Assembly: GCF_030814215.1 (NCBI RefSeq)
Contig: NZ_JAUSUT010000001.1
Location: 5,766,001 to 5,830,000, forward strand
From: Amycolatopsis thermophila
GTDB taxonomy: Bacteria > Actinomycetota > Actinomycetes > Mycobacteriales > Pseudonocardiaceae
Length of the DNA: 64,000 bases
Reading direction: 5' to 3'
The translations under genes and the position numbers were made by a program. The notes under the pieces were generated by a model. That model did no database searches and had not been told where the DNA came from. It saw nothing but the letters and a program-made list of their open reading frames with translations. Each line of letters opens with the position of its first letter. Position 1 is the first letter of the stretch. Shown in pieces: positions 24,042 through 31,242 of this stretch.

Positions 24042-24608
24042 CTAGCCGCCTTTTTTGCGGTGGTTGGCATTGAAGCGCGCCTTCTTCTGCCGGTTCCCGC
24101 ACGTGTTCATGTCACACCATTTGCGCGTGCGACTTTGGCTGGTGTCGAAGAAGGCGGCTTGACAGGTTGGTGATGCGCACAGGGCCAATTTCCCGTCTCG
24201 TTCGCCCGCGATGATGCTGATCGCGTCGGCGGCGATGACGCCGAGGGCATCTTCCACGCAGGATGCCGAGCTGAGCTGCCATCGGCGCTCACCCTCGGGG
24301 GTCAGGACAGCCGCGGCCCGGCCCTGAGCGCTGCAGTCGTTGATGACCCGGACCGCGGACGCGGGGAGGGCGTGCCGGAGCGCGGCCGCTGTCGCGGCGG
24401 CGTGAATCGCTTCCCGCAATTCCCAAGCGCGTTCGAGCTGGGCGGTGGTGCAGGCCTCCACGGCAAGACCGTTCACCGCCAGCCAGTCGGCGAGTCGCTG
24501 GGGCGTGGGAATGCGCTCGACAGCATTGCCGTGACGCTCCGACAGAGTCCCCGTGAAGCTCGTCGCCAGCACGTTGCCGAGGCGGAAGTCAGGGAACCCG
24601 GCCGGCAT
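24042..24608 (-). CDS. CGNR zinc-finger transcriptional regulator
   Basis: A 188-residue protein with the full family signature at the C-terminus: LCASPTCQAAFFDTS, then RKWCDMNTCGNRQKKARFNA. The N-terminal ABATE domain contains LADWLAVNGLAVEACTTAQLERAWELREAI. The CGNR element forms a winged-helix-like zinc finger and the N-domain is thought to bind a ligand. It is divergent from an epoxide hydrolase, with an 83-bp intergenic region carrying two copies of one palindrome, so I infer that it regulates both genes. GC content is lower and codon choice less biased than neighbours, suggesting transfer. Confidence 0.92.
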   Translation of the reverse strand: MPAGFPDFRLGNVLATSFTGTLSERHGNAVERIPTPQRLADWLAVNGLAVEACTTAQLERAWELREAIHAAATAAALRHALPASAVRVINDCSAQGRAAAVLTPEGERRWQLSSASCVEDALGVIAADAISIIAGERDGKLALCASPTCQAAFFDTSQSRTRKWCDMNTCGNRQKKARFNANHRKKGG

Positions 24609-24609
24609 G

Positions 24610-24670
24610 GAACCACCTTAGCAGGTTGCTCGCTGGCGTCAGCGCGTGCTAGAACCGTCTAAGCCGGTTC
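24610..24670. promoter_or_regulatory. duplicated operator between CGNR regulator and epoxide hydrolase
   Basis: Two copies of the palindrome AACC-N2-CTWAG-N2-GGTT, at 24611-24627 and 24653-24669, 42 bp apart (four helical turns). The first is directly upstream of the CGNR start codon; the second ends 22 bp before the epoxide hydrolase start. The spacing and position are what a dimeric or tetrameric repressor acting on both genes would need. Confidence 0.7.
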
Positions 24671-24691
24671 CTACGATGGCCAGGAGGTCTC

Positions 24692-25864
24692 ATGTCCCGC
24701 CCACCCAGCGACGTGCAAGCATGTGAAGCCCGCGCACCCGAGGCCGACCTCGACGATCTGCGCGCGCGACTGGCCGCGGCGCGGCTACCGGAGGTCGAGA
24801 CGGTCCATCGCGCTGGGCCCGACCCTCGCCGATGGGAACAGGGTGTTCCTCTCGCCGACCTCGTGGACGTCGTCGACTACTGGCGGACCGGGTACGACTG
24901 GCGGGCGTTCGAAGAGCGGCTCAACCGTATCGGCCAGTTCCGCACGACCCTCGATGATCTGGGAATCCACTTCCTGCACCGCCGGTCCGCGCGCGCGGAC
25001 GCCACTCCGCTGATCTTGACGCACGGCTGGCCAGGAAGCATTGCCGAGTTCGTCGATCTCGTGGACGAGCTGGCAGATCCGGACGATGCCGGCGCGCCGG
25101 CGTTCCACGTCGTGGTTCCCTCGCTACCGGGCTTTGGTTACAGCGACAAGCCGGCGACCACCGGGTGGGGAACCGAAAAGATCGCGGCCGCATGGGTGGA
25201 ACTGATGGGAAGGCTGGGCTACCGCGAGTTCGTGGCCCACGGCGGCGACTGGGGCGGCAATATCACCACGGTTCTCGGCGGCAGGTTCCCGGCGCACGTT
25301 CTCGGCATCCACACGACGTTCGCGGAGGGACCGCCCGGGTTGACAATGGACGGGCTGACGGCGGTCGAGCGCACATGGGCCGAGGACACTCGCGATTTCT
25401 GGCGCCACCGTGCGGCGTACGCGAAGCAGCAGGCCACTCGACCGCAGACCATCGGCTATTCGCTCGTCGACTCACCGGTCGGGCTTCTCGCCTGGATCCT
25501 CGACAAGTTCGCCGAGTGGTCGGACACCGAAGACAGCCCGTTCGAGACGATTTCCAGGGACCGCATTCTCGACGACGTAACCCTGTACTGGCTGACGCGG
25601 AGCGGCGCATCATCGGCCCGCATCTACTACGAAAGCCACAACTCGCTGGACCCCGACCTCCGGGTCGACGTCCCGTCGGCGATCACCATGTATCCCCGCG
25701 ACGTCGAGAAGTGCCCGCGCCCCTGGGCGCAGGAGCGGTACCGGCAGATCGTCCGATGGAGGTCGCCCGAACGCGGGGGACACTTCCCGTCGCTGGAGGT
25801 TCCCGGGTATTTCGTCAAGGACCTGCAGGAAGGGCTCGCCGCAGTGCTGGCCGCTCATCGGTGA
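24692..25864 (+). CDS. epoxide hydrolase (EHN-domain alpha/beta hydrolase)
   Basis: The 390-residue protein has the N-terminal EHN lid region (residues 1-100) and the hydrolase core. Oxyanion HGWPGS, nucleophile Asp in HGGDWGGN, cap tyrosines in the YYESHNSLDP region and catalytic His in PERGGHFPSLEVP are all visible. This is the class of microsomal-type epoxide hydrolases, which open epoxides to diols. AGGAGG lies 6-11 bp before the ATG. It is divergent from a CGNR regulator and shares its paired operators, so expression is probably ligand-induced. Confidence 0.93.
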   Translation: MSRPPSDVQACEARAPEADLDDLRARLAAARLPEVETVHRAGPDPRRWEQGVPLADLVDVVDYWRTGYDWRAFEERLNRIGQFRTTLDDLGIHFLHRRSARADATPLILTHGWPGSIAEFVDLVDELADPDDAGAPAFHVVVPSLPGFGYSDKPATTGWGTEKIAAAWVELMGRLGYREFVAHGGDWGGNITTVLGGRFPAHVLGIHTTFAEGPPGLTMDGLTAVERTWAEDTRDFWRHRAAYAKQQATRPQTIGYSLVDSPVGLLAWILDKFAEWSDTEDSPFETISRDRILDDVTLYWLTRSGASSARIYYESHNSLDPDLRVDVPSAITMYPRDVEKCPRPWAQERYRQIVRWRSPERGGHFPSLEVPGYFVKDLQEGLAAVLAAHR

Positions 25865-25994
25865 ACGCGTCTGGGTGCCGGGCCTCGGGTGACACACCAG
25901 GGGAGTCACGAGACCCGGCTCAGCCGCTGGGCCACGGGGGAGAGCAGCTCATCGGCCCAGTCCATCACCGCCCGCCGTCGGCTGCGCGGCCGGT

Positions 25995-26741
25995 CTATGC
26001 GGCGTATCCGCCGTCGATCCTGAGCACTGCGCCGGTGACGTAGGAGGCTTGTGGGCTGGCGAGGAAGACGACGCCGGCGGCGATCTCCTCGGGCCTGCCG
26101 TACCGCCCCATCGCCGCGGTCGGGAGGAACGTGGCTGCGGCCGGGCCGTCGGCGGGGTTTCCTTCGGTGTCGATGAACCCGGGCTGGATGACGTTGACCG
26201 TGATGCCCCGCTGCGCCAGATCGCGCGCCGCGCCCCGGCTGAAGCCCTCCAGGGCCGACTTCGTGCCCGTGTAGTACGCCATCCCCTGGAAGCCCGCCCG
26301 GGTGGCGACACCCGAGCTGATGCTGACGATCCGCCCGCCCTCGGGCAGCACCGGCACCGCCGCCTGGATCGCGGCCACCACGCTGGTGTAGTTGACGGCG
26401 AGCTGCCGCTCGATGGCGGCCTGGTCGACCACCTCGGCGCCGACGAGACCGCCACCGCCCGCGGCCGCGTTGTTGACCAGGATGTCCAGCTTCCCGAACT
26501 GCTCGACCACGCTGTGGATCAGGCCGGCCGCCTGCGACGCGTCCGCCTGGTCGGCCCGCAACGCCGCCGCGCGCACTCCCTGTGCCTCCAGGTCGGCGAC
26601 CACGGCCTTGGCCCGCTCCGCCGAGGACGAGTAGCTGATCGCGACGTCGGCTCCTTCCTCAGCCAGCGCCAGGGCCGATGCCGCCCCGATGCCGCGCGAT
26701 CCGCCGGTGACGATCGCTACCTTGCCGTCCAGCTTTCCCAT
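25995..26741 (-). CDS. short-chain dehydrogenase/reductase (SDR)
   Basis: A 248-residue classical SDR starting MGKLDGKVAIVTGGSRGIG. TGxxxGIG is at 12-19, NNAA near 88, catalytic Ser in SISSG, YxxxK in YYTGTKSALEGF. The C-terminal PEEIAAGVVFLASPQASYVTGAVLRIDGGYAA is FabG-like. The start at 26741 is set by the fold; the longer frame translates the upstream operator. It is divergent from a TetR regulator with a shared inverted-repeat promoter region. Cofactor preference cannot be read with certainty; GGSRG favours NADP. Confidence 0.93.
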   Translation of the reverse strand: MGKLDGKVAIVTGGSRGIGAASALALAEEGADVAISYSSSAERAKAVVADLEAQGVRAAALRADQADASQAAGLIHSVVEQFGKLDILVNNAAAGGGGLVGAEVVDQAAIERQLAVNYTSVVAAIQAAVPVLPEGGRIVSISSGVATRAGFQGMAYYTGTKSALEGFSRGAARDLAQRGITVNVIQPGFIDTEGNPADGPAAATFLPTAAMGRYGRPEEIAAGVVFLASPQASYVTGAVLRIDGGYAA

Positions 26742-26778
26742 GTGCTTCCCACTCTCCTGGGGTGCGTCACGCACCGCG

Positions 26779-26828
26779 TTCTTGACTGCCCGGTCCACAA
26801 TAGGGATAGTGGACCGGGCAGTCAAGAA
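26779..26828. promoter_or_regulatory. face-to-face promoters inside a 20-bp-arm inverted repeat
   Basis: Arms 26779-26798 and 26809-26828 are perfectly complementary around AATAGGGATA. Each arm contains a TetR-like half-palindromic site (GACTGCCCGGTC). On the plus strand TTGACT (26782-26787) and GATAGT (26805-26810) are 17 bp apart; on the minus strand TTGACT and TATTGT (26797-26802) are also 17 bp apart. Repressor bound to either arm would cover the -35 of one promoter and the start region of the other. Confidence 0.8.
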
Positions 26829-26845
26829 TCCGTATGCTGGCCGGC

Positions 26846-27514
26846 ATGGCACGTCCGCGAGCCTTCGACGAGAAGCAGGTGCTCAACGCCGTCCGGGAAC
26901 AGTTCTGGAACGCCGGTTACGCCGCGACCTCGCTGGAAGACCTGATGCGGGTCAGCGGGCTGGGCAAAGGCAGCCTGTATGCGGCCTTCGGGGACAAGCG
27001 ACAGCTCTTCCTCCGGGCGCTGCGCAGCTACACCGAGGACAACCACGAAGCTCTTCGGAAGGCCCTCGCCGAGCCTCCACGAGCTGTGGACGCACTCCGC
27101 ATGCTCCTCGAGGCACCGATCGACCCCCGCACGCGGCGTGGCTGCCTGCTGGCCAACAGCACCTGCGAACTCGGCAACGCCGACCCGGACGTCCTCGCTC
27201 ACGCCCACCGCGCCTACGAGACGACCACCGCGCTGATCGGGGACTGCGTCGCCCGCGCCCAACGCGAAGGCGACCTGCCGGCCGAAGCGGATCCGATCGC
27301 GCTGGCGCGGGCCCTCCTGGCCGCGCAACAAGGGATCGTGTTCATGAGCCGGACCGGGCTGGACACAGCCACCCTCACCGCCACAGCACGATCACTCGCG
27401 GCTCAACTCCTACCGACCCACTCCGGCGACTGTCCCCCCTGCCCGCGAACGGACCGTCCGCGGGCAGGGGGGACAGCGGATTCATCAGGCGCAAAACACG
27501 CTTACTTGACATAA
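26846..27514 (+). CDS. TetR/AcrR family regulator of the divergent SDR
   Basis: The 222-residue protein starts MARPRAFDEKQVLNAVREQF with the TetR helix-turn-helix TSLEDLMRVSGLGKGSLYAAFGDKRQLF near 25-55 and a TetR_C domain containing RRGCLLANSTCELG. Normal relatives are ~190 residues. The last ~30 residues (from HSGDCPPCPRTDRPR) are encoded by a perfect terminator-like hairpin and the stop codon lies inside a dif-like site, so the true ancestral stop seems to have been lost. It very likely represses itself and the SDR through the shared inverted repeat. Confidence 0.9.
   Translation: MARPRAFDEKQVLNAVREQFWNAGYAATSLEDLMRVSGLGKGSLYAAFGDKRQLFLRALRSYTEDNHEALRKALAEPPRAVDALRMLLEAPIDPRTRRGCLLANSTCELGNADPDVLAHAHRAYETTTALIGDCVARAQREGDLPAEADPIALARALLAAQQGIVFMSRTGLDTATLTATARSLAAQLLPTHSGDCPPCPRTDRPRAGGTADSSGAKHAYLT
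27430..27476 (+). terminator. 18-bp-arm hairpin within the TetR 3' end
   Basis: Perfect arms CTGTCCCCCCTGCCCGCG (27430-27447) and its complement (27459-27476) with an 11-nt loop. It has the strength of a terminator but is read through as the C-terminus of the TetR frame, and it lies 27 bp from the dif-like site. Confidence 0.7.
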
Positions 27515-27531
27515 TGTGCATTATCGGCACA
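27504..27531 (-). other. dif: chromosomal dif site (XerC/XerD recombination site)
   Basis: On the minus strand: XerC-side arm TGTGCCGATAA, six central bases TGCACA, XerD-side arm TTATGTCAAGT. By eye 21 of 28 positions equal the E. coli dif site as I remember it, including the whole inner ATAATG/CATTATG core and the outer TG at left and AA-T at right. It lies between a hairpin and an uncharacterised zinc-finger gene, with no recombinase next to it. A single such site is expected at the replication terminus, where XerCD with FtsK resolve chromosome dimers. Confidence 0.85.
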
Positions 27532-27583
27532 CCGGACCGCGTCGGTTTCCGGTGCCGTGAGGCCGGTGATGTCCAAAGTGCCG

Positions 27584-27964
27584 TCAGCGGAGTCGTTCGA
27601 GGTCCCGGGCGGCTTCGGCCAGTTCGAGTGCCATCCGGCGCAGCTCGTCGGCGTCGGCGCCGTCGTCGGCCGCGGTCACCACGTCCTCGGCGGCGCAGCG
27701 CAGCTGGAACAGACGATCCTGCAGTGCGGTCAGCTCGCTGCCGGACAGCACGACGGCGTCCTCGGGCAGGCCGCTGCGCTGCACGGCGAGCCGGCGTTCG
27801 TAGGCGCGCTGGCGGCAGGACTGGCCGCAGTAGCGTCGCCGCCGCCCGGTGCTTCCCTGCTCCAGGCGCCGCCCGCACCACCCGCAGTGCAGCGCCGCGC
27901 CATCCCGTCGCGCACGCCGCGAAACGTCACGTGACGCTTCGATCTCGTCCACCTGTCCGCTCAC
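27584..27964 (-). CDS. small FCS-like zinc-finger protein with helical tail
   Basis: A 126-residue protein starting at GTG (VSGQVDEIEASRDV). Residues ~27-55 form the zinc finger CGWCGRRLEQGSTGRRRRYC ending GQSCRQRAYERR, a pattern common in actinobacterial and phage mini-proteins that may bind nucleic acid. The rest is a predicted helical bundle (LTALQDRLFQLRCAAEDVVTAADD). It is 53 bp from the dif-like site and divergent from the glycerophosphodiesterase. The head resembles that of the coiled-coil protein at 14576. Function unknown. Confidence 0.75.
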   Translation of the reverse strand: MSGQVDEIEASRDVSRRARRDGAALHCGWCGRRLEQGSTGRRRRYCGQSCRQRAYERRLAVQRSGLPEDAVVLSGSELTALQDRLFQLRCAAEDVVTAADDGADADELRRMALELAEAARDLERLR

Positions 27965-28030
27965 GCAGCAGACCCTAACCGGCCACCGCCGGCTCATGAC
28001 GTGGCCACGCCGATGCCGCAGACTGGTGGG

Positions 28031-28819
28031 GTGCAGATCAACCACCCGTACCTGAGCGGCACCCTGCCCCGCGCGTTCGCCCATCGCGGGTGGCACCTGG
28101 ACGACCTGGCCGGGCTGGAGAACTCGCTGCCAGCCTTCCAGCGGGCCGTCGCCGAGGGCTACAGCTACGTCGAAACCGACGTGCACGCCACGGCGGACGG
28201 GGTCGTCGTCGTCCACCACGACGCGCTGCTGGACCGCACCACCGACGCGCACGGCCCGATCGCGAAACAGACGTGGTCGTCGGTCCGGCGCGCGAAGATC
28301 GGCGGCCGCACTCCGGTGCCACGGCTGGAGGACGTGCTGGAGGAACTCCCCGACACCCGGTTCAACATCGACATCAAGACCAGTCGCGCGGTCGTGCCGT
28401 TCGTCCGGACGATCGAACGGATGGGCGCGTTCGACCGGGTCGCGGCGGCCGCGTTCTCCGACAGCCGGCTGGCCGCGATCCGCAAGCTGGCCGGGCCCAA
28501 GCTGATCACGTCGATGGGACCGCGGTCGGCGGCGGTGCTGTGGGCCAGCGGCTGGCTGCCGTGGGCGCGGCTGGGATTCCTGGCCCGCGGCGAGATGGCG
28601 CAGGTCCCGGCCCGGCAGGGCGCGATGACGGTGATCGACCGCGGGTTGGTGCGCAGCGCCGAGCGGGCCGGCGCCGAGGTGCACGCCTGGACGATCAACG
28701 ACCGCGGGCACATGGAACGGCTGCTCGACATGGGTGTGCACGGCATCGTCAGCGACCGGCCGGACGTCCTGCGCGACGTGCTGCGGGAGCGCGGCGCCTG
28801 GCCGCCGTCCGCCGGCTAG
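28031..28819 (+). CDS. glycerophosphodiester phosphodiesterase
   Basis: A 262-residue GDPD-family TIM barrel. The catalytic His and Glu residues are in AFAHRGWHLDDLAGLENSLP and VETDVHATADGVVVVHHD; the second conserved pair follows in FNIDIKT. The C-terminal half has VHAWTINDRGHMERLLDMGVHGIVSDRPD. These enzymes release glycerol-3-phosphate from lipid head groups, with divalent metal. No signal peptide. GTG at 28031 is preferred over the earlier GTG at 28001 because homologues start just before NHPYL. The 3' end overlaps the convergent Rpf-like gene by 4 bp. Confidence 0.92.
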   Translation: MQINHPYLSGTLPRAFAHRGWHLDDLAGLENSLPAFQRAVAEGYSYVETDVHATADGVVVVHHDALLDRTTDAHGPIAKQTWSSVRRAKIGGRTPVPRLEDVLEELPDTRFNIDIKTSRAVVPFVRTIERMGAFDRVAAAAFSDSRLAAIRKLAGPKLITSMGPRSAAVLWASGWLPWARLGFLARGEMAQVPARQGAMTVIDRGLVRSAERAGAEVHAWTINDRGHMERLLDMGVHGIVSDRPDVLRDVLRERGAWPPSAG

Positions 28820-29478
28820 CGCGGCGGCCTGCCCTCCCAGGCGGCGGCCCACGTCTTGGGGCCCAGGCGGCCCGAGTCGTTGATGCCGTTGGCGCGTTGC
28901 AGGTCGAGGACGGCCTGACGGGTCTTGTCGTAGTAGCAGCCGGTGCCGGTGAAGCCGTAGCCGTAGGCGTTCATGCGCAGCTGGAAGGTCTCCAGGGCGG
29001 CGGCGCAGTCGCCGTAGGCGTAGACCACGCCGGGCCAGGCGGGCTTGGTCGCGGGCACCGGGGCCGGGACGTGGCCGCCGCCGATGTAGGCGCTCTCGGC
29101 GTAGGTGGGGACGCGTTTGCTGCGGGCGTCGGAGTCGTTGCGCAGGCCGAGCATGCCGGCGCACTCCCAGGGCTGCCAGCCGCGCATCCGGTAGAGGTAG
29201 AGGGCCCGGTAGTCCTGTTCGGCCGGGGTGGCGAGGTCCGGGTGGCCCTGGCCACCGACGCTGCGCCAGGTGGGCAGGTCGAACTGGTAGGCGCCGTAGT
29301 AGCCGGTGCCGGTGTTGACGGAGTAGCGGTTGCTGGACTCGCACATGCGCAGCTTGAGCCAGGTCGCGGCACTCGGGTCGGCCGAGGCGGACGCGACGGC
29401 GACCAGCTGGCACCCGAGGGCCAGCAGCGCGGCGAGGACGAGTGCGCGCGCCGAGGGTCTCCACCGTCGTCTGGTCAT
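28816..29478 (-). CDS. secreted Rpf-like peptidoglycan hydrolase with peptidoglycan-binding domain
   Basis: A 220-residue exported protein starting MTRRRWRPSARALVL. A signal peptide ends near ASA (residue ~33). The resuscitation-promoting-factor/transglycosylase-like fold follows, with catalytic Glu in LRMCESSNRYSVNTGTGYYG and paired cysteines. After a Pro-rich linker (PAPVPATKPAWP) comes a peptidoglycan-binding domain containing FQLRMNAYGYGFTGTGCYYD and VLDLQRANGINDSGRLGP. It cleaves cell wall glycan during growth or resuscitation. The ~220 bp upstream are gene-free; I looked for a c-di-AMP riboswitch there and could not support one. Confidence 0.9.
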   Translation of the reverse strand: MTRRRWRPSARALVLAALLALGCQLVAVASASADPSAATWLKLRMCESSNRYSVNTGTGYYGAYQFDLPTWRSVGGQGHPDLATPAEQDYRALYLYRMRGWQPWECAGMLGLRNDSDARSKRVPTYAESAYIGGGHVPAPVPATKPAWPGVVYAYGDCAAALETFQLRMNAYGYGFTGTGCYYDKTRQAVLDLQRANGINDSGRLGPKTWAAAWEGRPPR

Positions 29479-29705
29479 GCGATCACGGTAGGTTCGCGCA
29501 CCACAAGCCACAACTGTCACAAGTGCCCCACCTGCATCGCAGCGGCTCTCGAGATGGCCTTGCGCGATAGCCGGAATGACCAGCGGGAGGCTGGTGGAAC
29601 CGGACAAACCACGCACTCCCCTGTCGTCGGCCGCCGGGCGCCCCGGCTTCGCTGTTTTCACCCGATCAAGGGAGGTTGCGGCCGGGCTGGATAGGGTCGT
29701 CGGTC

Positions 29706-30461
29706 GTGACCACCCTTGGCGACTCCGATCCGGACCCGACCGACGCCCTGTCCCCGCTGCCGTCGCGCAACGGCTCGGGCGCGCGGGCGCGGGGCAGGCT
29801 GCGGTTCTGCTACGGCCCGATGGACTGCGGCAAGTCGACGCTGGCGCTGCAGATCGACCACAACCACGCGCGGCAGGGGCGGCGCGGGATGCTGCTCGTG
29901 CGGCACGACCGGTCGGGGGCGCCGCGGATCAGCAGCCGTATCGGGATCACCCGCGAGGCGGCCGAGGTCGGCGAGGGCATGGACCTGCGGCAGCTGATCC
30001 GCCGCGAGTGGGTCGCCGGGCGGCACCTGGACTACCTGATCGTGGACGAGGCGCAGTTCCTGTCCACGGCGCAGGTCGAGCAGCTGGCGGAGCTGGCCGA
30101 CGAGGTCGGCCTGGACGTGTACTGCTTCGGGCTCGCCACCGACTTCCGCAGCAGGCTGTTCCCGGGTGCGCGGCGGCTGTTCGAACTGGCCGACGAGCTG
30201 CAGCCGGTGCAGGTGGAGGTGCTGTGCTGGTGCGGCGCGCCGGGCCGGTTCAACGCCCGCGTGGCCGACGGCGAGGTCCTCCGGGACGGGGACACCGTGG
30301 TCGTCGCCGACACCCTTCCGGGGGTAGTTGAAAACACAAGTTCACCACAGTGGCAGACCGAACCTGCTACGTTGCGTTATCAAGTACTATGTCGGCGCCA
30401 TTTCCGCCTCGGCGACCTGGGGCCCGCCGCCCCGCAACACGGTCAACTGCGACTGACCTGA
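29706..30461 (+). CDS. thymidine-kinase-fold ATPase
   Basis: A 251-residue protein from GTG (VTTLGDSDPDPTDA). P-loop GPMDCGKST (~37-45), Walker B DEAQF (~109-113), the lid/lasso LATDFRSRLFPGARRLFELAD and zinc-ligand-like LCWCGAPGRFNAR and YQVLCRRHF match type II thymidine kinases. It is longer than ordinary Tdk by about 50 residues at both ends (disordered, and Ser-Ser-Pro-Gln-rich before the final Cys). Many actinobacteria lack a classic Tdk, so the substrate could be another nucleoside. It is upstream of rbpA. Confidence 0.85.
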   Translation: MTTLGDSDPDPTDALSPLPSRNGSGARARGRLRFCYGPMDCGKSTLALQIDHNHARQGRRGMLLVRHDRSGAPRISSRIGITREAAEVGEGMDLRQLIRREWVAGRHLDYLIVDEAQFLSTAQVEQLAELADEVGLDVYCFGLATDFRSRLFPGARRLFELADELQPVQVEVLCWCGAPGRFNARVADGEVLRDGDTVVVADTLPGVVENTSSPQWQTEPATLRYQVLCRRHFRLGDLGPAAPQHGQLRLT

Positions 30462-30474
30462 ACGGATCAGAGGC

Positions 30475-30490
30475 TCCCCCGCGCGGGGGA
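30475..30490 (+). terminator. short GC-rich palindrome after the thymidine-kinase-like gene
   Basis: TCCCCC-GCGC-GGGGGA, 14 bp after the stop codon, followed by ATAT. A weak terminator candidate separating this gene from rbpA. Confidence 0.45.
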
Positions 30491-30605
30491 ATATGCCGAG
30501 AAGAGCGAGACATCCGCGTCACGTCGTGCACCGAATCCACTCTCTAGAGAGGAAGCTGTTGCCGAGGGGTGAGCCAGCTCATCGTGAGTGACGACATGGT
30601 GCCGT

Positions 30606-30632
30606 GGGAATTCCCAGTTGCCAGTAGCCGTT
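30606..30632 (+). promoter_or_regulatory. SigR/SigH-type promoter of rbpA
   Basis: GGGAAT (30606-30611), exactly 18 bp, then GTT (30630-30632). This is the consensus of the thiol-stress sigma factor SigR of Streptomyces (SigH of mycobacteria). rbpA is a known SigR target in Streptomyces. The promoter lies 57 bp before the rbpA start codon. Confidence 0.85.
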
Positions 30633-30689
30633 GCATAGGGTGAGCATCACCCTGGCTCTAGACCCGGAGCCGACCGAAAGGACGTCATC

Positions 30690-31037
30690 ATGGCCGACCG
30701 TGTTCTCCGTGGAAGCCGGCTGGGAGCGGTCAGCTACGAGACCGACCGCAATCACGATCTGGCCCCGCGCCGCACAGTGCGTTACGCGTGTCCGAAGAAC
30801 CACGAGTTCGAGGTGCCCTTCTCCGACGACGCCGAGATCCCCTCGGTGTGGGAGTGCCGCCTGCACGGCAGCGAGTCCGAGATCGTCGATGGCGCGCAGC
30901 CCGAGCAGAAGAAGGTCAAGCCGCCGCGTACGCACTGGGACATGCTGCTCGAGCGGCGGAGCATTCCTGAGCTCGAGGAACTGCTGAACGAGCGTCTCGC
31001 TGAGCTGAAGGGACGGCGCACGAGCAAGTCGGCGTAG
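30690..31037 (+). CDS. rbpA: RNA polymerase-binding protein RbpA
   Basis: A 115-residue protein starting MADRVLRGSRLGAVSYETDRN, whose N-terminal tail, RbpA core (YACPKNHEFEVPFSDDAEIPS, with zinc-ligand-like Cys and His), basic linker and C-terminal sigma-interaction helix (RTHWDMLLERRSIPELEELLNERL) all match RbpA. RbpA binds the housekeeping sigma factor and stabilises promoter open complexes in actinobacteria. AAAGGA precedes the ATG. It has its own SigR-type promoter and an intrinsic terminator. Confidence 0.97.
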   Translation: MADRVLRGSRLGAVSYETDRNHDLAPRRTVRYACPKNHEFEVPFSDDAEIPSVWECRLHGSESEIVDGAQPEQKKVKPPRTHWDMLLERRSIPELEELLNERLAELKGRRTSKSA

Positions 31038-31060
31038 TCCCCTGCCCCTCCCACCGCACG

Positions 31061-31095
31061 AAGGCCCCCGTGTCCTCCCGCCACGGGGGCCTTTT
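31061..31095 (+). terminator. intrinsic terminator of rbpA
   Basis: AAGGCCCCCGTG (31061-31072), 9-nt loop, perfect complement CACGGGGGCCTT (31082-31093), then more T residues. A textbook rho-independent terminator 23 bp after the rbpA stop codon. Confidence 0.92.
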
Positions 31096-31115
31096 CGTGT
31101 GCGCGGGTGGCGGCT

Positions 31116-31242
31116 GGTCCGTTCGGGAGGTGGCGGTTGGTCCTTTCGTGGGGTGGGTGCCTCGGTCCCTACGAGGGGCGGCGGCTCGGTGCGTTCAGGG
31201 CGGTGACGCGTCCCTTGAAGGCGGTGACTGGTCCGTTCGCGG
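31116..31242. repeat. degenerate tandem repeat, ~23-bp period, first cluster
   Basis: Six imperfect copies of GGTCCGTTCGCGG-type units start near 31116, 31139, 31164, 31188, 31208 and 31230, a period of 20-25 bp. Best copies read GGTCCGTTCGGG and GGTCCGTTCGCGG; the others differ in two to five bases. Spacers are GGCGG-rich. Confidence 0.65.

Noticed and set aside
25865..25994. Minus-strand tail VMDWADELLSPVAQRLSRVS before a stop, after the epoxide hydrolase.
   Set aside because: Looks like the C-terminus of some protein, yet has no start or identifiable family; not enough for a feature.
29479..29705. Possible c-di-AMP riboswitch (ydaO type) upstream of the Rpf-like gene.
   Set aside because: No convincing conserved riboswitch core was found; only scattered GC hairpins.
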